Numbered from the stretch's first letter, positions 27,827 through 37,964 are shown. The stretch: 64,000 nt of DNA from Priestia aryabhattai (GCF_023715685.1 NZ_JAMBOQ010000003.1:930001-994000); one strand, 5' to 3'. The notes: generated from the letters alone by a model not told the origin. Numbers and translations: made by a program.

Positions 27827-28222
27827 ATGAAGCATGAAGAATTAAGTAATAGCACAATCTTTCCATTAGGACAAAAAGTGGAAGCGAATTTTATTGGAGA
27901 TGCCTATTTAGAAATGGTATTTACAGATGAAAAACCACTCAATACCTCTATTGGGAATGTAACTTTTGCTCCAGGAGCTCGTAATAACTGGCACTCCCAT
28001 AAAGTTGGTCAAGTATTGTTAGTGACAGGTGGTGAAGGCTGGTATCAAGAAGAAGGAAAATCAGCACAATTAATTAAAAAAGGTGATGTAGTAAACATTC
28101 CACCACATGTAAAACATTGGCATGGCGCAACAAAGGATAGCTGGTTTGTGCATTTAGCAATGACACCAGGAGAAACAGAATGGCTACAACCTGTCGATGA
28201 TGAATGGTTTAATAAATTATAA
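27827..28222 (+). CDS. cupin-domain protein
   Basis: 131 residues with one cupin barrel. Metal ligands are visible in RNNWHSHKVGQVLLVTGGEG (HxH) and PPHVKHWHGA. It is full length for single-cupin YhaK/CMD-associated proteins. It is co-transcribed with the CMD gene and so is likely under MerR control. It is a cytosolic metalloprotein of unknown substrate. Confidence 0.8.
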   Translation: MKHEELSNSTIFPLGQKVEANFIGDAYLEMVFTDEKPLNTSIGNVTFAPGARNNWHSHKVGQVLLVTGGEGWYQEEGKSAQLIKKGDVVNIPPHVKHWHGATKDSWFVHLAMTPGETEWLQPVDDEWFNKL

Positions 28223-28406
28223 GCATGACGTATATATGTTGTTTTAAGAAACTGATTCCGTGATTGCTCGCTTTTCCACTTTAAAACTCAATATCTTATT
28301 TCCAACTAAATAATTTTGCAAAAAAAGTAAAGAAACTAATTGTCTTTAAGCACCTTTAATTGCGTGCTAGTACTCACAAAATCCTATAAAATTTGGAGGG
28401 GTACAA

Positions 28407-29114
28407 ATGTCAGATAAAAAACAAGTTGCACTCGTTACAGGAGGCAACCGAGGAATTGGATATGAGTTGGTCAAGCAATTAGCTTCGAGTGGATTTAAAG
28501 TCGTTCTGACTAGTCGAAGTTCAGAAACGGGTGATAAAGTTACGCAAGAACTTAGAAAGTTAAATATGGATGTTTCATTTGTCTTAATGGATGTAGATGA
28601 CCCAAAAAGTATCGAGCAGGCAGCTACTAAAGTGGATGAGCAATACGGAAGAATAGACGTATTAATTAATAATGCTGGCGTGTACTTGGATGAACATAAA
28701 CACTTGTTAGATATGGACCCCTCTGTCATAGAGAAAACAATGAAAACAAATTTCTTTGGTCCACTCTATGTTATGCGTTCTTTTATCCCGCTCATGGAAA
28801 AGAGAGGGTTTGGAAGAGTGATCAATATATCTTCAGAATATGGAGAAATGAGAGCGTTATCCAGTCAAGGAGTGGGCGCTTATAAATTATCTAAGTTTTC
28901 CTTAAATGGATTAACCCAATTGATAGCTGCAGAAGTGAAAGGAGATATTAAAATAAATGCTGCTGATCCGGGGTGGGTCAGTACAGATATGGGAGGACCC
29001 TCTGCTCCAAGAACGCCTGAAGAAACAGCTAAATCTATTTTATGGCTAGCAACAATCGGCCCTGAAGGACCTAACGGAAAGTTTTTCAGAGATAAAAAAC
29101 AAATCGATTGGTAA
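28407..29114 (+). CDS. short-chain dehydrogenase/reductase
   Basis: 235 residues, classical SDR: cofactor loop TGGNRGIG at residue 12, NNAG, catalytic Ser (INISSEYGEM) and YKLSK (GAYKLSK). It resembles plant and bacterial carbonyl reductases. NADPH preference is likely from TSRSS after strand 2. The RBS is TTGGAGGGG. It follows the MerR-controlled pair after 184 bases and ends in its own terminator. Confidence 0.8.
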   Translation: MSDKKQVALVTGGNRGIGYELVKQLASSGFKVVLTSRSSETGDKVTQELRKLNMDVSFVLMDVDDPKSIEQAATKVDEQYGRIDVLINNAGVYLDEHKHLLDMDPSVIEKTMKTNFFGPLYVMRSFIPLMEKRGFGRVINISSEYGEMRALSSQGVGAYKLSKFSLNGLTQLIAAEVKGDIKINAADPGWVSTDMGGPSAPRTPEETAKSILWLATIGPEGPNGKFFRDKKQIDW

Positions 29115-29188
29115 CAAACGTGATTAAGGATTAAAATTAATTTATACAGAGAAAAGCTGTATGTAAAACTAAATGGATTATTGCTTAA

Positions 29189-29226
29189 AAACCAAGCTCT
29201 TTCTAAAGAAAGGGCTTGGTTTTTAG
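29189..29226 (+). terminator. rho-independent terminator
   Basis: AAACCAAGCTCTTTC and GAAAGGGCTTGGTTT form a stem followed by TT. Confidence 0.8.
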
Positions 29227-29302
29227 ATAGATGCTTTTATAATAAAGAATTACATTAGTTCCTTTTAACAATAAGGGATGTAGTAGAAAGTAATCAGATA
29301 GC

Positions 29303-30472
29303 TTATTTAGAGAGTTTTTGTACAGGTGCGAACCTGTAGACTCTTAAAAAAATAGTTATTAAGCTTAGTATTAACGATAGAATTCCTACTAATATAACGT
29401 ATTGGGTACCTAATTGTGAAATAAACACCCCCCCTACAGCTGTACCAATTGTGGTTCCTATATTAGCAGATGTTACAAATAATCCATTAGCAAAATCCGG
29501 AGCTTCTGGGGCTGCGGATGTAATCCAATACTGATTAATGTTATTCCCGATACCAGCGAATATTCCCCAAACTAACGTAATGATAACCATGGGTATAGTA
29601 AATTGTCCCGTTAAGAAAAGAATAATATAAACGATTCCTAATAAGAATGGATAAGAAACAACAGACTTGATCACATCTTTTGTCAGTAATTTCCCTCCCA
29701 CAATATTTCCTATAATATTTGCTACGCCAAATACAACTAATATTAAACTAATAATAGTAGGAGACAGCTCCGTAACCGTTTGTAGATACTCGACAAGGTA
29801 ACTATATACGCCAAATATGGCTGAATTGATTAAAACAACAGTTCCTATAGAAAGCCACGTGATTTTTTTGCGTAATACACTCACTTGTGCACCGTAAGAA
29901 AGATTTTCTTTAACAGGCATGGAAGGGAAATATAGTAGTGTAGCCATGAATGTTAAAGCATTCACAATAGCGAAAAACAACATAGCTGTTTGAAGCGAAA
30001 CGCTACTGGCTAAAAAACTTGCGATTGGCACACCCAGCACCATACCAGCAGAGACGCCCATAAGTACCTTAGCAACAGCTTTTGGAGCTTCTTCCTTTTT
30101 AACCGTGTTAGCAGCTATAGTAAACGCTGCTGAAAAATAAATAGGGTGAAAGATGGCTGGAATTATACGAGCAATTAGTGCAACAGTAAAGTTTGTTGCA
30201 AACAAAGAAACAATGTTGCCTATAAGAAAAATACCGAGTACAAGTAGCATAACCTTCTTTCGATTTATCTTTGAAAACAGTAGCGGCATCGTTGGCCCGC
30301 ACAGTGCAACAGTAAGTGCAAAGGCGCTCACTAGCCATCCAGCCTTAGAAATACTGATATGAAAGTGTTCAGCAATGGCAGGTAATATTCCGATTACTCC
30401 CATCTCGGTATTAATGATTCCAAAAACTCCTACGGTCAATATTAAGATAAGCAATTTATTTCGTTTAACCAA
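29303..30472 (-). CDS. MFS exporter (AraJ/YdhP-like)
   Basis: 389 residues with twelve helices, beginning MVKRNKLLILILTVGVFGIIN, with the DHA1 features GILPAIAEHF and the loop FSKINRKKVM. Relatives export drugs or sugars; the substrate is not known. It is full length. A GTATCAGTGTTGGTAC sequence at about 30508-30524 upstream is partly palindromic and may be an operator. Confidence 0.8.
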   Translation of the reverse strand: MVKRNKLLILILTVGVFGIINTEMGVIGILPAIAEHFHISISKAGWLVSAFALTVALCGPTMPLLFSKINRKKVMLLVLGIFLIGNIVSLFATNFTVALIARIIPAIFHPIYFSAAFTIAANTVKKEEAPKAVAKVLMGVSAGMVLGVPIASFLASSVSLQTAMLFFAIVNALTFMATLLYFPSMPVKENLSYGAQVSVLRKKITWLSIGTVVLINSAIFGVYSYLVEYLQTVTELSPTIISLILVVFGVANIIGNIVGGKLLTKDVIKSVVSYPFLLGIVYIILFLTGQFTIPMVIITLVWGIFAGIGNNINQYWITSAAPEAPDFANGLFVTSANIGTTIGTAVGGVFISQLGTQYVILVGILSLILSLITIFLRVYRFAPVQKLSK

Positions 30473-30635
30473 AAGAAAACTCCTCTCATTATCTATGTGT
30501 AATATAGTATCAGTGTTGGTACATATTTTTTTTCAAACGTGACATCTTATCAAAGTGTGAATCTATTCAGCGTTAACCTCTAGATAGAGGAAATAAGAAT
30601 TTATAGCATTAAGAAGCTGTAAAAAGAAAGAGTCC

Positions 30636-30675
30636 AATTTCTCAGCCTTAAGATTGAGAAATTGAACTTTTTTAT
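30636..30675. terminator. bidirectional terminator
   Basis: CAATTTCTCA and TGAGAAATTG form the core of a stem with T-runs on both strands, shared by the MFS side and the SDR gene. Confidence 0.7.
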
Positions 30676-30690
30676 GGTGCTTTTTAATTA

Positions 30691-31437
30691 TTACCAAGGT
30701 TGACTTGTCGGTCCAATTGTGAACTCATTGACGTTCGTATCTTCCGGCTGATCAATCGCAAATGCAACAACATTGGCAACACGATCTGGTGAAATACCAT
30801 ATTGTTCGTACAACGCAGTCATACCTTCAGAGCTATTTTTATCCGTAATCGTATCCAACAATTCTGTGTTGATTGCGGCTGGATAAATCGTTGCTGTGCG
30901 GATATTCGTACCTTCTTGGGCAGATTCCATACGCAAAACTTCCATTAAATCACGAACAGCCCACTTTGTTGCGCCATAAACCGCACCGCCTGGGTAAGCT
31001 TTAAGCCCAGCTACTGAAGAAGTAGTGATGATATGTCCAGACTTTTGCGATGTAAATGTTGGCAATACTGCGGCGATACCATTCAATACACCTTTAATAT
31101 TAATGTCAACCATGCTGTTCCACTCGTCAGTTTTTAACTCAGAAAGTGGTGAATTAGGCATTATTCCAGCGTTTAAGAAGATTACATCGACACCACCAAA
31201 AGTGTCTTTAGCTAGTTGAACAAGCTGCTGAATATCATCCGGATTAACAACATCTGTGACGCGATACGCCACTTGACCACCATTCGATTTGATTTCTTCA
31301 GCTAATTTTACTAAACGCTCTTCACGTCTTGCACCAAGTACAACTTTTGCACCTTTCTCAGCTAACAGCTTAGCTGTGGCTTCACCAATACCTGAACTTG
31401 CGCCTGTAATTACAACTACTTTGTTTTCAATTGTCAT
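30691..31437 (-). CDS. short-chain dehydrogenase (clavaldehyde/serine dehydrogenase type)
   Basis: 248 residues from ATG 31437 (GAAAGGATG upstream). SDR marks: TGASSGIG, NAGIMPNSPL, TTSSVAGLKAYPGGAVYGATKWA with the YxxxK, and the C-terminal QPW. It is close to the YdfG/sepiapterin-like group. It lies 81 bases downstream of an alpha/beta hydrolase gene on the same strand, likely one operon facing the TetR gene. Confidence 0.8.
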   Translation of the reverse strand: MTIENKVVVITGASSGIGEATAKLLAEKGAKVVLGARREERLVKLAEEIKSNGGQVAYRVTDVVNPDDIQQLVQLAKDTFGGVDVIFLNAGIMPNSPLSELKTDEWNSMVDINIKGVLNGIAAVLPTFTSQKSGHIITTSSVAGLKAYPGGAVYGATKWAVRDLMEVLRMESAQEGTNIRTATIYPAAINTELLDTITDKNSSEGMTALYEQYGISPDRVANVVAFAIDQPEDTNVNEFTIGPTSQPW

Positions 31438-31518
31438 TTCGTTTTTCATCCTTTCAAACATTAAAAATGTGGTTTTAGTATATCCATTCTGAGTAAATCC
31501 TCCGCTTTGAAGTAATCA

Positions 31519-32472
31519 TTACTTCAAATTCTCGGTAAAGAATGTCTCCAACTTATCGAATGGAATAAGGTTCGTTTTATCGTATAAATCAACGTGTCCT
31601 GCATTTGGAACAACGTGTAATTCTTTAGGTTCTGCTGCCATTTCATACGCATCTTCACTAAAATAGCGTGAGTGAGCCTGCTCCCCCATAATGAATAAAA
31701 TCGGCCTTGGCGAAATCGATTTAATATACGTCATAAGAGGGAAGTTCATAAATGACATGCTGCTTGTCATAGTAAATTGCGTAATTGAATTTGGATGATA
31801 TCCGCGAGGTGTAGAATAGAACTCACCAAACTCACGGCCAATAGGATCTGTATTGTCGTCGAATCCAATTGGTGCTCCTCTTGGAGTCAGCACTGGTTGG
31901 CCGCCTTCAAACTCCGCATAACGTTGTTCAGCAATTGCATCAAGCATCTCGTTACGCTCTTTTTCAGTTAATGTATCGTTGAAACCTTGAGATTGCGCAC
32001 GAGAGATATCGTACATGCTGACCGTAGCTACGGCCTTGATTCTTCTGTCAACCTGCGCTGCACTAATTGCGAAACCGCCACTTCCACACATACCGATAGC
32101 ACCAATTTGATTTCTATCTACAAATGGACGTGTACCTACATAATCAACGGCTGCACTAAAATCTTCTACGAACAAATCCGGTGAAGAAAGGTGTCTGGGC
32201 TCTCCACCACTATATCCGTTGTACGATGGATCAAATGTTAGAGCGACAAATCCACGCTCTGCCATGTTTTGAGCATAAATACCAGCACCTTGCTCTTTAA
32301 CGCCACCATAAGGTGAACCGATAATAACGGCTGCATGCTTCTTTGAATCATCAAAGTCTTTTGGTAAGTAAAGATCTGCTGCAATGTTAATTCCAAATCT
32401 GTTCGTGTATGAAACAGACTTTCTGATTACTTTCTCGCTTAGTTCAAAAATATAGTTACCTATCGATGCCAT
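31519..32472 (-). CDS. alpha/beta hydrolase, dienelactone-hydrolase-like (YcjY type)
   Basis: 317 residues. The N-terminus VSYTNRFGINIAADLYLP and the FDPSYNGYSGGEPR segment are typical of the YcjY-like family. The elbow reads IGMCGSGGFA, and the last His lies in VPNAGHVDLYDK. It is a cytosolic esterase-like enzyme with unknown substrate. It is first gene of the pair with the SDR, divergent from the TetR gene, which probably represses it. Confidence 0.75.
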   Translation of the reverse strand: MASIGNYIFELSEKVIRKSVSYTNRFGINIAADLYLPKDFDDSKKHAAVIIGSPYGGVKEQGAGIYAQNMAERGFVALTFDPSYNGYSGGEPRHLSSPDLFVEDFSAAVDYVGTRPFVDRNQIGAIGMCGSGGFAISAAQVDRRIKAVATVSMYDISRAQSQGFNDTLTEKERNEMLDAIAEQRYAEFEGGQPVLTPRGAPIGFDDNTDPIGREFGEFYSTPRGYHPNSITQFTMTSSMSFMNFPLMTYIKSISPRPILFIMGEQAHSRYFSEDAYEMAAEPKELHVVPNAGHVDLYDKTNLIPFDKLETFFTENLK

Positions 32473-32993
32473 GTTTTACAACCCTCTTCCTTTATTTTTT
32501 TACTTCATCTAGAATAAACACCTTTGTTCATACCATCTGTCTATGAGGTTGTTTATTCAGCTACTCTCGTCTTTACCTATACGGGTTATGGTATATAATA
32601 TGTGTGTACTAAGTTTACAATCTGCTTAAAGCTTAATCTTTCAAGAAGGTATGAATAACAGGTCTCATCCCAAAATAAATAGTATATTCAGTTGATAAAA
32701 GGTGACTAGTAGTGCACTTTCAGCTGTAGCCCCATAAACGTATTAATGAATCGGAAAAACCTTTAAAATAATTTGCTGGTTGAGCCGAAGGAAACACTTT
32801 TCGTCTTCTATGCAACTTTTCTAGTCACTAAACAAGAATTACAATTGATGCTTTAACAACATCTGTCTATAATTTATAATACAAATGTACGCAAAACAAG
32901 GGATAAAAATCGTTGATTTCATTGGATTTGTTGCTTAGACAACAAATTAATAAAAATTGTCGACTATCTTGAGAAAGAAAGGAGATTCATAAC
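32473..32993. promoter_or_regulatory. divergent promoter region with a repeated ATCTGTCTAT motif
   Basis: A 520-bp gene-free stretch. ATCTGTCTAT occurs at about 32543 and 32867, near the two divergent genes, and could be the binding sequence of the TetR protein. No other element is clear. Confidence 0.35.
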
Positions 32994-33539
32994 ATGGTGA
33001 AAGTAGATAGAAGAATAGCTAGAACCCAAGAAGCGATTAAAAAAGCTTTTCTTGAGTTAATGTCAGAAAAAAATTTCGATGGTATTACAATTCAAGACAT
33101 TGCTGACCGAGCAAATATCAATCGTGCAACTGTTTATCTTCATTATTTAGATAAATTCGACCTGTTGGATAAGGTTATGGAAGAGCATATTACAAACATG
33201 AGTGATTTTTGTGAATCAGAAGCTGAAATGGATTGGATTGAATCGACTGTACACTGCATGGAATATCTTGAAAGCAACTATTTGTTTTTTTCAACGATGT
33301 TAGCAAGTGAAGGAGCTCGGTATTTCCGCAGTCGGTTTGTTCAACACAATATCGAAGAGTTTAAAAAAGATGTTGATATAACAAAAGGAAAAAACTTGGG
33401 TCAAAATGAAGAGATAGTGGTTGAATTTGTTGCCAATGCTTACGTTGGCGTAGTGGAGTGGTGGCTCAAAAATGAGATGCCATATTCACCGAGGGAAATG
33501 GCAGAAAAAGTAGGGGAGCTTTTAGAAAGAAACTTATAA
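32994..33539 (+). CDS. TetR-family regulator
   Basis: 181 residues. The DNA-binding N-terminus (ARTQEAIKKAFLELMSEKNFDGITIQDIADRANINRATVYLHY, given here as the HTH span) is canonical, and the C-terminal ligand domain matches the TetR_C_12-like set. The RBS is AAAGGAG. It is divergent from the hydrolase-SDR pair and most likely controls it and itself. Confidence 0.8.
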   Translation: MVKVDRRIARTQEAIKKAFLELMSEKNFDGITIQDIADRANINRATVYLHYLDKFDLLDKVMEEHITNMSDFCESEAEMDWIESTVHCMEYLESNYLFFSTMLASEGARYFRSRFVQHNIEEFKKDVDITKGKNLGQNEEIVVEFVANAYVGVVEWWLKNEMPYSPREMAEKVGELLERNL

Positions 33540-33675
33540 GCCTAGGTTTGGTTGAACAAAAGCTTCAAAAGAATAAAATTATCCACCTCCTATTCTTAAT
33601 TATAGTATCTTTTTGTTTTAATTTGGTAAAAAAGTTAATTGTTATAATAATAACCTAAAAATAGGAGGAGATAAA

Positions 33676-34152
33676 ATGAGAAAAGCGAAACAAGCTGTTG
33701 TAGCTTCTGCCGTAGGTTTAGCTGTGCTAGCGACGCCATTAGCTCTACCGAATTTAGGAGGTTCTGCAGGCTCCGCAGAAGCTGCAGAAGTTGGAGGAGA
33801 CGTAACAGCTGATCCCGTAGCCATAGGACAAGCAATGGTAGATGCGGCTAAAACAGCCGACAATCAAAGTAGGTTCGTCAAGGGAGCAATGGAAAAAGCA
33901 TTTTTTGAATCAGGTCAACAATATAATGTAATGGTCATGAATTTGAGTCAAAGTTATAATTCAGATCAATTACAAGGTGTTCAATATTTTGATACCGTAG
34001 ATTACGATGGTATTACGTATGGTGTCTGGGTATTTGAAGAAGGAACATTTATTAATGAAGGCAGGCGATCGAGGATATGATAATTGGGCGATGAGAGGTT
34101 GGTTTGAACGCACAGGAGATGACGAGAAAACAGTCAATTTTCATAGACCTTA
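33676..34152 (+). pseudogene. secreted protein with a frameshift near its end
   Basis: The signal peptide is MRKAKQAVVASAVGLAVLATPLAL with a likely cut after AEA. The mature part has QQYNVMVMNLSQSY and FDTVDYDGITYGVWVFEEG. The current frame stops at 34080, but a one-base change near 34066 gives DRGYDNWAMRGWFERTGDD and a stop at 34152, a better end for the domain. The RBS is AGGAGGAG. The product should be exported; the function is unknown. Confidence 0.65.
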
Positions 34153-34205
34153 ATTAAAAATAGAGATGAAGATAACACGAGATTTCCATCAGGGAAGAGC
34201 ATAGA

Positions 34206-34233
34206 AAGAGCCTTTACCGTCAAGGTAAGGGTT
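34206..34233 (+). terminator. rho-independent terminator
   Basis: CCTTTACC and GGTAAGGG form a stem followed by TTTTT after the secreted-protein gene. Confidence 0.7.
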
Positions 34234-34258
34234 TTTCTCATTGAATAAGTTTGCGTTT

Positions 34259-34304
34259 TGGAGTTAGTATAGATTCATGGACACCACTTAATTAAGTTCT
34301 TATA
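34259..34304 (+). repeat. 46-bp repeat, copy 2
   Basis: It matches 13213-13258 without gaps (TGGAGTTAGTATAG at the start, TTAATTAAGTTCTTA near the end). It lies in an otherwise gene-free stretch. Confidence 0.6.
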
Positions 34305-34329
34305 TTATAAAAAAACAAGCCGTCATTAA

Positions 34330-34367
34330 AAAGAAGTTTAAGAACTATCAACGTAGCTCTCAAACTT
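34330..34367. terminator. hairpin, probable terminator
   Basis: AGAAGTTTAAGA pairs with TCTCAAACTTCT across a 14-base loop. It lies between converging genes. Confidence 0.45.
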
Positions 34368-34476
34368 CTCTTCTCCAATGTTCTCGGATGGTTAAAACAG
34401 ATAGTAGTTTTGTATAGATATTTTCCTTTTCAACATTCACTTATGCCTGAATAATAAGATTTAAATAATATTTGTG

Positions 34477-35406
34477 TTACTTAAAAACAGAATATGGAAC
34501 TTTGAAGAAACTAATACCGTTAGCGTAAGGTCCGTATTCATATTCACCAAATATAATCACAATGCCACCGTCCATATAATAAAATTGATCTTGAGTTAAG
34601 TTCACAGATTTGAAATCATCAACCCAGAATTGCGCCCCTTTTTTATTACGAGCAATCATTTGTTCACGAATATATTTATTTACTTTGCCTAATTGCTTTT
34701 GATCTGTAATGACATCTTTCAAACTAAGTTGCTTAGCCTTTAATAAATTATAATTGTAAGTATTGATCCAAGTCATACCATGTGCACCGCCAGAGTACTT
34801 ATCATTGGTAACAGAAATACTTAAAATATTATCTTGATTGTAAGGTACAGAGTATTTCATATTTTGAAAATAAGGACCTGTGGCCCAACCGTTTTCACGG
34901 TCCTTCTTCTCCTGTTCTTTTAATTCTTTATTTGCTTGCTGAGTTTCTTTAGCGATGTTTAAGAATTTTCTATTGAAACTAGCCTCAAATGGTTTATTAA
35001 ACAGACCAGATGCTTCTGGATAGCTAATATTACTTGCTAATGATTTTTTTGTGACGGTTATTCCCAACGCTTGAATTTTGTCACTAGGTGCTCTCTCATA
35101 CTTGATGCTAGATGATTTTTGAGCATATAAACCTTTGGATACACCATAAATCCCACCGTATTTTCCAGAGTAAGAATAAACACGATATATTTGACCTTTT
35201 GAGACTTTTTTAGCTGCTGCTAATTTATTGTTTTTAATGTTATACAAACTAGTATCCTTTAACATTGTAACGCGCCCTATTTGGCCTTTGACTAGTTCTT
35301 GATCTCCCCACATTACTTTAGCTTCTGCCTTTGAATATGGAACAAGAGGTGAGAATAATACAGCAAAAAGTAAAATGGCGGCTATAACTTTTTTAAAACC
35401 TTTCAT
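34477..35406 (-). CDS. secreted DUF4163/DUF3298 protein with SH3-like domain
   Basis: 309 residues from ATG 35406, which has AGGAGGTTCATTT upstream. A signal peptide (MKGFKKVIAAILLFAVLFSPL) is followed by an SH3-like stretch (GQIGRVTMLKDTSLYN... GQIYRVYSYSGKYGG), then the pair of domains also seen in PdaC and RsiV (NENGW-like region, SVTNDKYSGGAHGMTW, YEYGPYANG, final VPYSVF). Known members bind lysozyme or act on peptidoglycan. No catalytic deacetylase domain follows here, so a binding role is more likely. Confidence 0.75.
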   Translation of the reverse strand: MKGFKKVIAAILLFAVLFSPLVPYSKAEAKVMWGDQELVKGQIGRVTMLKDTSLYNIKNNKLAAAKKVSKGQIYRVYSYSGKYGGIYGVSKGLYAQKSSSIKYERAPSDKIQALGITVTKKSLASNISYPEASGLFNKPFEASFNRKFLNIAKETQQANKELKEQEKKDRENGWATGPYFQNMKYSVPYNQDNILSISVTNDKYSGGAHGMTWINTYNYNLLKAKQLSLKDVITDQKQLGKVNKYIREQMIARNKKGAQFWVDDFKSVNLTQDQFYYMDGGIVIIFGEYEYGPYANGISFFKVPYSVFK

Positions 35407-35481
35407 AAATGAACCTCCTGAAATGTTGTTGTGGTTTTTTTGATTTTCTCCAAAAAACAATAGAAATATATCACAAATCAA

Positions 35482-36009
35482 CAGGAAATAATGATTATTT
35501 ATATTTTGATATGATGGTCAAAAAAGTAACAAGTGTTAATAACCATGTGTAAAATCCGGATGTAATAACTGATTTTGTAGTTGAACGTTATAGCTAGTTA
35601 ACCTAATTCCCCTATACCACCAATATAATAAATATTCAGAGTATAATAAAATGCTAAAATGACCAAATTTCATTTTAGTTAAAAATGAGTGTTTTTAACA
35701 TTAAATGCAAATTAATCGCGAAACACCTAGTAGTTAATTAATGTTTATAACCGTTTTTTATTCCTAATAGAATAGTTTAAGTCTTTAGTCAAAAATTCAT
35801 GTCGCGCCACGTAGAAATTAGAGAGAAAGCAGATGTAATAGGTGGATACAGTGTAACTTATATGATTTTCTCAAATCTTAGTAGGGTAAAAAAAGACTTG
35901 CTTTAGATGAAAAGCAAGTTAAAAGAAAGATAACCACGTTGGAAATTCCATTATAATTCAGATGGTGTGACGAAGTATAAAAATATAGTTAAGGAGTTTC
36001 TTTAAAGCG
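35482..36009. other. gene-free stretch
   Basis: About 520 bp, very AT-rich. The one structure I see is a hairpin GACTTGCTTT / AAAGCAAGTT at about 35890-35917. No coding frame is supported. Confidence 0.4.
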
Positions 36010-36384
36010 TTAAGATTTTTTTAATCCTTCTTCCTGCTGACTTATATAAGTATTGCCCCATTTCTCTAAAGATTTTAGTATTGGAACAAAGCTTTCTCCA
36101 AGATCTGTTAAATAATATAAAACCCTTTTAGGGTTATCGTTTGTTTCTTCTCTTTCAATCAATCCGTTTTTTTCCATATCCCTAAGCTGCAGTGTAAGGA
36201 TGCGCTGGGTAATACCCGGTATTTCACGGCGCATTGCATTATAATACATGGGTGATTTTGATAACAAAGATAAAATAATACCTTTCCATTTACCACCCAT
36301 AATATGCATCGTTAACTCAATTGGACAAGCATGCTTTACAGGTAACGTACAAGGACCGTATTGATCACTTTTAAAGTCTGACAT
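36010..36384 (-). CDS. HxlR-family regulator
   Basis: 124 residues, HxlR winged helix: the conserved Cys before the helix (HACPIELTMHIMGGKWKG), RREIPGITQRILTLQLRDMEKNGLI and the wing NPKRVLYYLTDLG. HxlR proteins respond to electrophiles or thiol stress through that Cys. It is divergent from an MBL hydrolase-nitrilase operon across an operator-like palindrome. Confidence 0.85.
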   Translation of the reverse strand: MSDFKSDQYGPCTLPVKHACPIELTMHIMGGKWKGIILSLLSKSPMYYNAMRREIPGITQRILTLQLRDMEKNGLIEREETNDNPKRVLYYLTDLGESFVPILKSLEKWGNTYISQQEEGLKKS

Positions 36385-36403
36385 TTTCTCACCTCAATGG
36401 CTA

Positions 36404-36429
36404 GTAACAAAATTGTGCCTTCTTGTTAC
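36404..36429. promoter_or_regulatory. candidate HxlR operator
   Basis: GTAACAA, 12 bases, TTGTTAC is a perfect interrupted palindrome between the divergent genes. Confidence 0.6.
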
Positions 36430-36486
36430 ATCTATTTTTTCTTACTAAACTTATATTATCAAATAAAACAAAAGAAGGTGCATCAA

Positions 36487-37146
36487 TTGGAGCTTGTCCA
36501 AATTTCTAGACATATTTACAGACTTACTTACAAAACCGTTGTGGGAATTCCAGTCAAAATCAATACATGGTACGTGCTAGATGGTGAGAATGTTTATATC
36601 ATTGATACCGGAATGGAAGACTATGCACATACTCAGTTAAATATAGCAAAATCTTTAGGTATCCCCAAAAGTATCTTATTGACACATGGCCATTTAGATC
36701 ACATTAATGGCGCCAAGTATTTAAGAGATAATTTAAATATTCCTATTTACGCGCACGAAATTGAAACTCCGTTTATCAATGGTGAAAAGCCCTATCCAAA
36801 CAAGGCAGAAAAGGAAACAACAGGCGTGGAACATCAAGTTGAAAGTTTAAGTGACAACATCATTAAAACGTTGCCTGTAGATGTATATTTAACACCCGGT
36901 CATACACCAGGACATGTGATATACCACCATAAAGATGACAATGTGTTGCTAACTGGAGACTTATTCTTTTCTAATGCTGAATCCTTACATCCACCGATTC
37001 GAAAGTTCACAGTGGATATGGGTGAAAATATTAATAGCGGGCGAATTATAGAAGAAATTAAACCTTCTATTATTTCTTCATCACATGGTGAAGATGTCAA
37101 ATACAACTGTGATTTATATCGTATTTATAAATTTATATATGAATAA
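36487..37146 (+). CDS. metallo-beta-lactamase-fold hydrolase
   Basis: About 219 residues from TTG 36487 (AAGGTG six bases upstream); the longer frame from 36397 would run through the operator. Zinc motif THGHLDHINGA, then LTPGHTPGHVIYH and LLTGDLFF. It is a general MBL hydrolase of the YflN/glyoxalase II-like type. It is followed after 11 bases by a nitrilase-like gene, so the two form one unit that HxlR likely controls. Confidence 0.8.
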   Translation: MELVQISRHIYRLTYKTVVGIPVKINTWYVLDGENVYIIDTGMEDYAHTQLNIAKSLGIPKSILLTHGHLDHINGAKYLRDNLNIPIYAHEIETPFINGEKPYPNKAEKETTGVEHQVESLSDNIIKTLPVDVYLTPGHTPGHVIYHHKDDNVLLTGDLFFSNAESLHPPIRKFTVDMGENINSGRIIEEIKPSIISSSHGEDVKYNCDLYRIYKFIYE

Positions 37147-37157
37147 GAGGGAGAAAA

Positions 37158-37964
37158 ATGAAAATACAATTATTTCAAATGGAGATTATAGAAGGAGAAG
37201 TTAAGCAAAACGAAAAACGTATTGAGTCCTTATTTGAAGAAAAGCTGGATATAGATACTGAGATTGTTGTGATACCTGAAATGTGGAATACTGGTTATGA
37301 TTTGAAAAATGTAGCAGAAAAAGCAGATATTGATTTAAAGAGAACTTTTCCTTTTATTCAAAGTTTAGCAACCAAACATCATGTGAATATCATTGCAGGT
37401 TCAGTTTCAAATAAAAGGAATGACAACATCTATAATACAGCCTTTGCGGTATCAAAAACGGGTGAGCTGCTCTATCAAAAAGATAAGATACATCTCGTGC
37501 CGATGTTAGATGAACATCATTATTTAACAGGTGGAGATGAAGTTCCAAATGTATTTGAGATTAACGATATCAAAGCCAGTCAAATCATATGCTACGATTT
37601 ACGTTTTCCAGAAATCACACGCTATCCAGCTTCTCAAGGTGCAAAAGTCATATTCTACGTTGCACAATGGACTACCAGAAATATAAACCATTGGAGAACA
37701 CTATTGAGGGCGAGAGCTATAGAAAATTGTGTCTATGTCATTGCATGTAACAGCGTAGGAAAAGTGACTAATAAAAATCATGTCGGAAACACATACGCAG
37801 GGAATTCAATGGTCATTGATCCAAATGGAAACATTGTAGAAGAGGGGAAAGACCAAGAAGAGATTATAACCGCAGAAATCCATATACAGAAAGTTACAAA
37901 ACAACAAAAATACATCCCAATATTTGAAAACCTTAGACCGGATGTTTATAAGCATGCAGAATAG
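37158..37964 (+). CDS. carbon-nitrogen hydrolase (nitrilase/omega-amidase type)
   Basis: 268 residues. The Glu-Lys-Cys triad is visible: VIPEMWNTGYD, YQKDKIHLVP, and IICYDLRFPEITR. It resembles omega-amidases such as MtnU/YafV that clear alpha-ketoglutaramate-like acids. The RBS is AGAGGGAG. It is co-transcribed with the MBL hydrolase; the joint substrate is unknown. Confidence 0.8.
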   Translation: MKIQLFQMEIIEGEVKQNEKRIESLFEEKLDIDTEIVVIPEMWNTGYDLKNVAEKADIDLKRTFPFIQSLATKHHVNIIAGSVSNKRNDNIYNTAFAVSKTGELLYQKDKIHLVPMLDEHHYLTGGDEVPNVFEINDIKASQIICYDLRFPEITRYPASQGAKVIFYVAQWTTRNINHWRTLLRARAIENCVYVIACNSVGKVTNKNHVGNTYAGNSMVIDPNGNIVEEGKDQEEIITAEIHIQKVTKQQKYIPIFENLRPDVYKHAE

